This document shows, in pieces, positions 56,326-64,000 of a DNA stretch of 64,000 nt; position 1 is the stretch's first letter; every line of letters starts with the position of its first letter. The stretch comes from Siphonodentalium dalli (lineage: Eukaryota > Mollusca > Scaphopoda > Gadilida > Siphonodentaliidae). Location: positions 64,731,127 to 64,795,126 of the forward strand of contig CP136061.1 of NCBI GenBank assembly GCA_032622095.1, read 5' to 3'. Under the pieces are notes generated by a model. The model saw nothing but the letters and a program-made list of their open reading frames with translations, had not been told where the DNA came from and made no database searches. Position numbers and translations under genes: made by a program.

Positions 56326-56465
56326 GGGGCCCTGTTGGTGTCAGTTGGTAAGGTGCATAGCTCTATAGGCTGTCATAAGCCATCAAGCATTGGAAAACTG
56401 GTTTGATTCCTTAAAACATTGAGACATGGTCAAGTGGCTGAAACAACAATAAACCCAAACAAACC
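56326..56465 (+). mobile_element. tRNA-derived SINE
   Basis: A box-A-like TTGGTGTCAGTTGGTAAGG (56335-56353) and a box-B-like GGTTTGATTCC (56400-56410) lie 46 bp apart, as in a RNA polymerase III promoter of tRNA origin. A tRNA-unrelated part and an A/C-rich tail (AACAATAAACCCAAACAAACC) follow. It does not fold into a convincing intact tRNA, so it is called a SINE. Confidence 0.6.
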
Positions 56466-56734
56466 AATCCAGGGGCTAATAAATATAAGATATTCTGAAG
56501 GCAGGTGTATAATCGCACCCAACAATCAAATGTTGAGTTATCAATGAAGAAACATTATTATCACACACCATTTCCTGAAAAAACATATAAATGTAAATGT
56601 AAACGTAAATGACATTCGCCTCAACCATGACACTGGAATATATATACTAAAAGTATATGAAAGAGTAATTTAGGACAAGCTTATTTAATTAGGAAAGCTT
56701 AGGAGAATGTCTGTCTGTTCACGTTTTTCTCCCA

Positions 56735-56880
56735 GACTCCAAATTTGGTGTGGTGATTTGCGGTACCCTGGTGGTGGTTATAACAGCATTAGTTTTTTTG
56801 TTAAATTGAGCAAGGATTTCAATCTAAAAAAAAAACTAAAAAACTATCAAAATATGCACACAAAGGGGCCATCGCTGAAT
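56735..56880 (+). repeat. Fragment of the AT-rich dispersed repeat
   Basis: CCAAATTTGGTGTGGTGATT, TACCCTGGTGGTGGTTATAA and an A-rich tract match the start of the repeat at 180-300. Confidence 0.6.
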
Positions 56881-57600
56881 AAAGGCTCTGTTTAATATGT
56901 GCGAGAAGCACATACAGGGCCAGAGGCTCACTATAATGCACAAAGGGCCTGCAGCTTCACTACGACGCTGAATAAAGACTCCCAAAGGGAGCCTGTTTCA
57001 GCTAGTTATTAAATAAAAGCATCATCACACATGACAAAACAAGCCCTGGGTGTGCCATGAATATATACACCTTGTAAGTCTTTTTATTTTCAATTAATGA
57101 ATACTAGGACAGGTGGTTTGTAATAAACACAGAACAGTATGTGTGTTAATGGGTTTATCAGGGAATTTGTATGTATTATACGAATGTACAGTAATGCCCT
57201 AAATAATGGACTCCTTAACCACAGCAGAATTGTGTTATCCTGGGTATATAAATGTATATAGTTAGTTTTGTTGGGGTATATCAGCAAGTCAATCATGCAG
57301 TATTCTTATTTATAATGACATTTTCTCTTGATATCAATGTTGCATCTGGATGTGTACTTATCGCATTTATATTTAAATTTCAATTCAGCAAGAAATGGCT
57401 TTATTGAGAGTTGGATCAGGTCAAATTTAGTCCTATATATATTGCTTTAGCACAAGTAGAAAGTAATTAATGATAGAATTCACTTGACAATGATTAACGA
57501 CAAACAGCATACATGGTTTGGTAATATGTATATAGATACTTGTTTTATTTTCAACCAAGACTGAAGTTCAGTTATGAACTGATTTGTGTGCGGGCAGTCC
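56881..57600. other. No recognised gene
   Basis: AT-rich unique-looking DNA before the Copia remnant. No domain or terminal repeat seen. Confidence 0.5.
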
Positions 57601-57631
57601 CAGAAAATGTGCAAAATGTTTTCTTTAGTAT

Positions 57632-58600
57632 TTGCGCATAGATTATAGATCATCAGCGCTCATGCCTGTCTTCAGAAATTTGTTCGTCGAGAGGATTCTC
57701 ATGTTAATTCTATTTTGTATAGGTGTTCATATCATTGGTGAAGTGGAACCCACATGTGTAAACTGGGATCATGTAGAATCATGGACTGAATCATCAATGC
57801 CTGAGAATGTGCATTTGACGACTGTGGATAAAGAGTTGTCACAAGAAGTTGTTGATGGTAAGGAGAGAGAAATATCATCAAGGTGGAGTATCACGGAGAA
57901 GATTACATCTGGTGGAGGAATAAAGATTAAAGCTCATTTGGTCGCAGGTGGGTTTGAAGAAGATTCATCCAACTTAAGGAAAGATTTTCCAACATGCAGC
58001 AATGAATGTCTACGAATGGTTATGCTAACATCTGCTTTGATGGTTTGGGAGAGACAGTCAACAGACATTAGTGTAGCTTTCTTACAGGGTACAGAGATAG
58101 AGTGGGAGGTTTATTTGAGACCACCCAAGGATGTGTGTTCTGATGAAACTGTTTGGTGGCTCAAGCCATTCATATACAAACTCAATGATGTACCACGATC
58201 ATTGTATGACATAGCAAAGCATGTCATGTTGGAACTTGGAGCAACTGTTTCATGTTGTGACAATGCATTGTTTTTGTGCCATGATTCAACGGATGGAACT
58301 TTGATGGGGATATTGGTTAGTCATGTGGATGACTTTGCATTCTGTGGAAATGAGAACTTTCACAGTCAATTCATACAGAAGATGAAGGAGGTTTTCGAGA
58401 TCAGTGTTCATGTAAACAAATCTTTCAAGTATTTGGGGCTTAATGTTCGGCAAACTGCAAATGGTGTGATGATAAATCAAGAACTCTGTATTTCAACTAT
58501 CAAAGAAATTAAACTGAGCAGACCACATGTCAGTAGAACAGATGAACTAACTTTGGATGAGAAGAAGGAGCTAAAACGATTGAGTGGACAGCTGATGTAA
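57632..58600 (+). pseudogene. Copia-type reverse transcriptase fragment
   Basis: A 322-codon frame whose second half is a Copia-family RT. KIKAHLVAGGFEED precedes TCSNECLRMVMLTSA, then DISVAFLQGTEIEWEVYLRPP. The catalytic box is SHVDDF with Asp 233 and Asp 234 (usually YVDD), and the end is KRLSGQLM. The stop at 58598-58600 falls where the frame normally runs on towards RNase H. A CIYGLND-type segment is changed to FIYKLND. When intact, the enzyme copies the element's RNA into DNA in cytoplasmic particles. The first 60 codons do not look like Copia sequence and may be chance read-through, so the start shown is not meaningful. Confidence 0.8.
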
Positions 58601-59215
58601 GTGACTTAATTCACAGACTCATCCTGACCTAAATTTCAGGCTTGTATGATTAGCAATACAGGAAAACATCCAACAGTAAAGATGATTCATGAGGCAATTA
58701 AAGCTTTAAGCAAACTACAAAACAACAAATTTGATATAACATTTCCAAATCTTGGACTTCCTATAGCCCAACTAAAGATCATTGCATATTCTGATGCGAC
58801 TTATGCGAGTCTTGAGGATGGCTCATCACAGGGGGCATTTGTTTTATATCTGAAAGGAGGAAATGATCTGGAGCTCCTATCAGCTGGTAGTCGAAAAAAC
58901 TCAACTTAATATTTCGAAGATTGATCAACGAATATTGATAAAATGAAAGGCTAGTATTGTTATCTATAACAACAGCTCACACATATATCGTATTACTGAT
59001 AACGATATAAATGCTACCATTTTCTACAATGTCGTTTCTCGTGAAAATATAAGAGCATATACCATGTCCAAAACTGAATGCGAACCAGTTCTCACAGGCA
59101 GGTGCGACCCCGTGTGGTTGGAAGGCAAGAAACAACTGGCCGATTCTCTGACAAAGCGTGGTGCTTCTAACAAAGAGTTTCTAGAAGTACTACAAAGGTC
59201 CACCTTGTAAGAGAT
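58601..59215 (+). pseudogene. Copia-type RNase H fragment
   Basis: After a frame break the next open part (58646-58909) carries AYSDATYASLEDGSSQG, the first catalytic Asp region of the Copia RNase H. A degraded stretch with a deletion follows. The gene end is recognisable at 59120-59210 (WLEGKKQLADSLTKRG and a final EVLQRSTL before the stop). It belongs to the same element as 57632-58600. Confidence 0.75.
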
Positions 59216-59332
59216 GGATGCAGGGCTATAAATAGTGCATACAGAATATACTTATGTGCTGTGTATATAATGACAATATCTTTCATATTCACAGCTATAA
59301 TAGAAGATATGTAAGAGATTAGGATGGAGGAA

Positions 59333-59830
59333 TGTTAATACTATCATTTGTATCAACTTGCAGAGGCTGACAGCGTTACTACCATCTACGAAAATAACTA
59401 ACAAATACAATCATCATAGCAAACATACAGACAGGCAATAGTGGCTTTATGACCCTAATTATTAAGTTTAACTTGAAATAAGATATCACTTTGTATTAAT
59501 CTTACCGCATTTGTGAAATTAAGCCTGTGTCAGGAGACTTAAGAATCCAAATATGCTCATTAAAACAATTAACTAACATCAAAATTTAGACTACCATCCA
59601 CATAAAACTAAGCCTGTTATCATTATTAGAAGTATATTTGTACTGATAATAAACCTTGAGAAGCTGTTGGATAAGTTTCTTCAACAACAATGCCATCGAA
59701 CAATCATCACTTCCTGAATGGATATGTGTTGTAATACCATATAGGAGCTTAAACTGACAAGGAAGTTAGGATCTTGAATTAATTAGATATGAATTCAACT
59801 CTTCTTAATGAACTTGAAGCAAAACAATCG
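59333..59830 (+). mobile_element. Start of Copia-type 3' LTR (putative)
   Basis: A purine-rich AGGATGGAGGAA (59321-59332) lies just before TGTTAATACTATC, as a polypurine tract precedes the TG of a 3' LTR. It follows the polymerase end by about 120 bp. An AATAAA signal lies near 59650. The LTR end and target duplication were not found. The sequence differs from the TGTTAACATAGC LTR blocks near 20 kb, so it is another family. Confidence 0.5.
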
Positions 59831-59940
59831 GATCAGTCATTTTGAATGCGGTTAGACAAAAATGATCAGATCAGCCATTTTGAACGCGGTTAGATAAAAG
59901 GATCGCATCAGCCATTTTGAATGCAGTTAGATTGCAAGTC
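59830..59940. repeat. ~50-bp repeat with TCAGCCATTTTGAA(T/C)GC units
   Basis: Three imperfect units of GATCAGTCATTTTGAATGCGG-type sequence at about 59834, 59869 and 59907, each followed by TTAGA. No gene. Confidence 0.7.
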
Positions 59941-60079
59941 AACAGCGCTCTTGCAAATATTGTTCAAACAATATTTTATTTGAACTAAACAGAACAAAAG
60001 CAGAAAAAAATACATGAAATATAATATGTGTTAAATATGGCTTTGCCTTTGAAACAATATAACATTGCAACTGGCAACG

Positions 60080-60200
60080 ACCTCCACGGTAATGAAAGTG
60101 TCAATGACACGGTAGCTCAACATGGAAAGGGAATAATTTCAAGAGTTAGAGTCAATGGAGTGATTATGAATGCGGAAAGTTGAAATGTCTAAGTAATACT
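60080..60200. repeat. Fragment of the 1.9-kb unit core
   Basis: GAAAGTGTCAATGACACGGTAG, CTCAACATGGAAAGGG and GTCAATGGAGTGATTA match blocks at about 3900, 12590, 19385, 21295, 23935 and 27190. A ~110-bp core has thus been spread beyond the EGF exon units. Confidence 0.75.
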
Positions 60201-60290
60201 AGATTATCAACATGAAGAGATGCATATAAAATAAAATCCAAGATGGCTGCTGGCAACTATATGTTTTCCAATGAATATCAAAAACATTTC

Positions 60291-61635
60291 ATCACAACCC
60301 AAAGGTTGTTTTACGGTATTGCGTAAGCGTCGCAAGTATAGTTGTGACGTCACTAATTTCTATACTCTATCAACCTCAAATTTTTTTGTTTACATCCGGG
60401 CGATTCGGACCTATGTGGCCTTTATGGTGGCCGCCATGTTGGAATAACCTTGACAAATTAACAAAACGAATTTATTTTTCTTCTTCGATCAGCCTCCCCC
60501 ATAGCAACACTGTTAAATTTGAAAAACAAAATCAACCTTATTCAAAATTAAATGATTGAAGTGGATTTAGTTGACATAGGCACATATCATTCGGCAAACT
60601 TCGTCAGATTCCGAACCGTTTGTTTGAAATTACGTCCCCTGGCAACGTTACGATTGGTGACGTAATTTTCGTTACAAAATGGGTGCGCCCAGGGCCAGGT
60701 GCAAGAAGTTATCGGCGAGTGTATATTCGAAATTCTCCGTTGTTGTTGTTCTCATGCTGAATTTTATTGGTATAAGCCAATCGATTGGGCATACATTGTG
60801 TGTGAAGCCTCCGGACTTGGTTGAACAGTGGAAGTGAAACTCAGTCATTCGGAAAGAAACTGAATGATGAATCTGTGACTGAAAAAATATGAAAATCAAA
60901 ATGATGGTGTCTATCAGTACCATGGTCAGTGGAGACAGTGGAGTGGACTGTGGACGTTGGACAGGTCTGTGGTCACCACGGTGATTTGACTTGTTCTGTT
61001 AAATTTTAAGTATGTTTTCACCTGGAATGGTTAGAGTTGCAAGCGGCAAATTGTTCCGTCTACTTCTCTAAATTTAATTGTTAATAGTTGACACTCAGGT
61101 TAAGGAAATCAGAAAATGGACATTTTAGAGCTGACTGATTTACTCATTTACTACTAGTACTACTAGTACTACTAGTCTATTACTATTAGGATTGTATTAG
61201 TGATTACAGATTAGTAAATTTAGTTTTCAACGACTTCTGGCTCAGCCCCACCCACTCACTGTGAGTGTGACTCGGGTCAAAATACAATTCTAGCCAGCTA
61301 CAGACTAACAGAGCAGTCGACACACAGATGTGACAAACATGTGAAGCCCAGTAAATTTGTGACTGACAAAGTGAGTCAATTAACTTGGTGAGTGAAGGAA
61401 AAGACGAACATCTCCCATTTGGTCTCGGCACACTGCAGAGTGTACTAGTAGTGACTGGTGAGAGGATACATGTATGCTTTCAACTTTCCATCTATGAATT
61501 CTGTTTCCTGTGATGGACAGATCAAGTTAAATATAATAATTAAGTTAACGGTGATTTGTTTCAGCATTCTCACATATTAAATATTTCATGATTTTAACAC
61601 TGTGTTCTCGGTTTAAACTTTAAGCATTAAGCGGG
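60291..61635 (-). repeat. ~1.3-kb dispersed repeat, minus-strand copy
   Basis: Reverse complement of 33840-35075 with moderate divergence and a few indels, including a CTAGTA microsatellite run near 61150. The minus-strand frame 60672-60923 keeps the TEFHFHCST and WLIPIK stretches found in the other copy. Confidence 0.7.
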
Positions 61636-61639
61636 AGCT

Positions 61640-63195
61640 CGGTCAGCATGGCTAGCATATATACTAGTGGCTATTTGTGGAAAAATTATTAAATATAGCC
61701 ATGCGTACTTGCTATTGTCGACTTGACACATTGTGATAGGAATAATCTGTATGCTAAACATAATAATTCCAGGCCAAGCTGTTCGAACTGTCATGACCTT
61801 CTAGTTCTACATGACTCATGGGGCAATCGCAGATGGTCATATAAATGTTTAATCTGGTAGCATTTTCTTAGACCATGCCATGAATCTCTGTGTATCTATG
61901 CCCGTCGATAATGATATATTCCACCAGTACAAAGTTTTTGCTGTTGGGATAGGGAAGTTTGTAACAATGAAAAAACAGTACAGGTAATAAATTATGAAAT
62001 ACCTGTTCCTTAATAATGTGTGTCATAGAATGTGAAGGTCCAACTTTGAAATTGCAAGATTTAATTGACTTTGTTGTTGATTTTGCTTTGCGTCCCTTAC
62101 ACTAATGTAATTCCTCCCGGGCAATTATAAAATTCTCAACGATAAATTTCCATCACTATTATTAATTTCAGTCTAAGTCTCCACTATCAATATTATTGAA
62201 CATCACAATGATAGGACACCTGAGAGTACGATATAATATCATAAACGTCACAAACAAGCATGAAATCTCGAGCTGGGACCACCCCTACTGTGAAGTAGAT
62301 TATTGAGGAACAAGTATTAACAATAAAAGGAAATCTATTCCCTTCTTGTTTATTCATTGTTATAAATTTCGCTGTCAGAACATAAAAAAGTTTCCAGGTT
62401 TTTGTACAGTGCAATTAGTGTAATATGGTCTATAGTACGGTCGTATCTAGTGTAGAGATTCATGACATGATCTAGTATTTTTTGTGGTTCGATGGTCTTT
62501 TAAGGTGAACTCAGTAAACGTGCATATATGCACATTTGATTAATTAGTAGTAACCATATAGGAAACGCCCCGAACATACCACTAAATATGCACAATGACA
62601 TCAGTTTGTTTGATCTAAATTATTTATCCACTCCAGCCCCAAAACAATAGTCATGCATTTGGCAAATTATGTCATTCCTTTTTGAAGTGCCTATCATCTA
62701 CTGAAGGTGGATCCTACCACAGGCCAGAAATTGTGTCCCATTGAGTCACTGTGCCCCACCCGTGTAACTCGCTGAAAGTCAAGCATACATAAACGTCTAT
62801 AAATAAATCAGATGTGGCTATGTGAAATATGCAATAAATCCCCGTTTTTCACATCACAAAAATGTATTCAGTATTATATGTAAATTTATCCAATAAAGAT
62901 ATTTTTCCCTTAAAATTGCAAAAATTATATTAATTAATTTTGCCTTGAAAATTGGTCGCTGGGCCAGATTCAACCTTCACCTGATGATAGCATTTTGAAC
63001 AAATATAGTAACATGTGTTATATGGCTAATATCTCTGGACTGGCGCCATTGATATTGGTCTGAAAATTAGAGAAATGATAGAGGCAATGTCTCACTCTGA
63101 CCCATGTCTAACTGTGGCCCACATTCCCCTATATCTGGTGCTGCAACATATTCTCATGCAAATAGGTTTATATTGTACCTAAATATTCACATAGG
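61640..63195. other. No recognised gene
   Basis: AT-rich DNA with only short frames. I see no terminal repeats, arrays, tRNA or domain. Confidence 0.5.
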
Positions 63196-63199
63196 TTCA

Positions 63200-63345
63200 T
63201 ATTTTTTATTCATTTAAATTTGTTTAAATCAAAATTTAGAAAAACTAACGCCATTATACACTCTGCCAGGGCACCCTGAGTCACCACACCAAATTTCGTT
63301 GAAATCTGGGCACCAAAATTAACAAAGACGTGTTGGTCTCAACTT
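63200..63345 (-). repeat. Inverted fragment of the AT-rich dispersed repeat
   Basis: CTCTGCCAGGGCACCCTGAG and ACCACACCAAATTT are the reverse complement of blocks at 190-245 and 56740-56790. Confidence 0.6.
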
Positions 63346-63369
63346 TACTCCAGTCTTATATGTATATAT

Positions 63370-63490
63370 AAATCGGGTTCATTATTCCGAAGGTTCCATA
63401 TTGCGCAGGTTCATTATTCCGAAGGTTCTCTATTCCAAAAGTTCGTTATTCCGAAGATTCGCTATACTGAAGGTTTTCTATTCTGGGCGT
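63370..63490. repeat. ATTCCGAAGGTTC short tandem repeat
   Basis: About seven degenerate 13-18-bp units of the form GTTC(A/G)TTATTCCGAAG over 120 bp. Confidence 0.8.
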
Positions 63491-64000
63491 ATTTAACCAG
63501 AAATGAATTAAAATTTGCAGCCCCACCCCCCCCCCCCCCCCCACAAAAACCACACGAGGAATGAAAAATGTTATTACGCTAGTATTCACATATAGTACAT
63601 TTATACACCCCATTCTAATTCCAAAATTGTCCCAGATGTCAGTTATTAATAGCAAGAAGACAGTATCAGTTTTATTATGGAAAGTTGAAAACACGATGAC
63701 TGCATGAATGAAATAAGCTGCATGTAAGAGTCTAAGTGATACAGTCTGTCCGGACTGGCAATCTGTATTTGAAAGAAACATCAACATTAAAGGCCCACTT
63801 AATTTTCGAACCCCCATATCATATATATATATAATATATGCCATATTATATACCAAGCTCTCTAACATTGTATTATCAACTTATCCGTGTGTAATAAACT
63901 GTGAACATGTTTTTGTTGAGTTGCCGACGTGTTTTTGAGCTAAAGTTTCATCTGGTTTTGTTGTGCAAAGTGTATTATTTTCATTGGAGGGGGAATAACT
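63491..64000. other. No recognised gene
   Basis: A C-run (63525-63541), a TATATA-rich stretch near 63820-63840, otherwise unremarkable. The 140-codon minus-strand frame over it has no domain. Confidence 0.5.

Noticed and set aside
56326-56410. Functional tRNA gene
   Set aside because: Box A and box B are recognisable, but no cloverleaf with proper stems could be drawn and a SINE-like tail follows.

Overview
The window looks like non-coding and intronic DNA of a marine invertebrate animal. The taxon cannot be fixed from sequence alone; the AT-rich CAGA-tailed dispersed repeats and the mix of Copia, Gypsy, Penelope-like, LINE, hAT, piggyBac-like and Kolobok-like sequences suggest a lophotrochozoan such as a mollusc or brachiopod. 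No operons, ribosome-binding sites, rRNA or free-standing tRNA genes are visible, and most open frames are chance or decayed.

The only plausible host coding sequence is a series of short EGF-like exons, all on the minus strand and all phase 1-1: complement(46859..46972), (38689..38844), (23244..23396), (22737..22886), (20827..20976), (8124..8276) and (1058..1207), plus a broken one near 18990..19073. They would splice in frame into a run of EGF-like domains. The exon and its surrounding intron have been duplicated in tandem repeatedly. Copy A (1..~4010) and copy B (7074..~12705) are one pair. A 1,910-bp unit (~19195..23014) is repeated almost perfectly. Each unit also carries a Copia-type LTR plus gag fragment, so exon and retroelement piece were amplified together.

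1-18 kb: copies A and B share a hAT-type nonautonomous element, a TTAA-flanked piggyBac-like MITE and a fold-back element. Copy B alone gained a 1.64-kb element made of CGCAACC-type minisatellites and a ~3.7-kb element with a broken DDE-transposase-like gene (13132..16411) of no superfamily I can name. 18-26 kb: the 1.9-kb units and a decayed Copia gag-protease-integrase stretch. 27-29 kb: a TTAA-flanked Kolobok-like element filled with ~160-bp satellite units. 29.7-38 kb: a palindrome array, a LINE, a repeat with an inverted partner at 60 kb, and a TIR element made of about two dozen CTTAAG palindromes inserted in the ~160-bp satellite.

38-50 kb: two EGF-like exons, a Gypsy-type pol remnant (minus strand) interrupted by a LINE 3' end and by a piggyBac-like MITE, a Penelope-like endonuclease remnant, and a hAT element with a MITE nested inside. 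50-64 kb: an L2/CR1-like LINE (minus strand), a 25-bp minisatellite, a tRNA-like SINE, a Copia pol remnant with the start of its 3' LTR, and dispersed repeats. The insertion boundaries give a readable relative history, because empty paralogous sites for several insertions lie within the same window.
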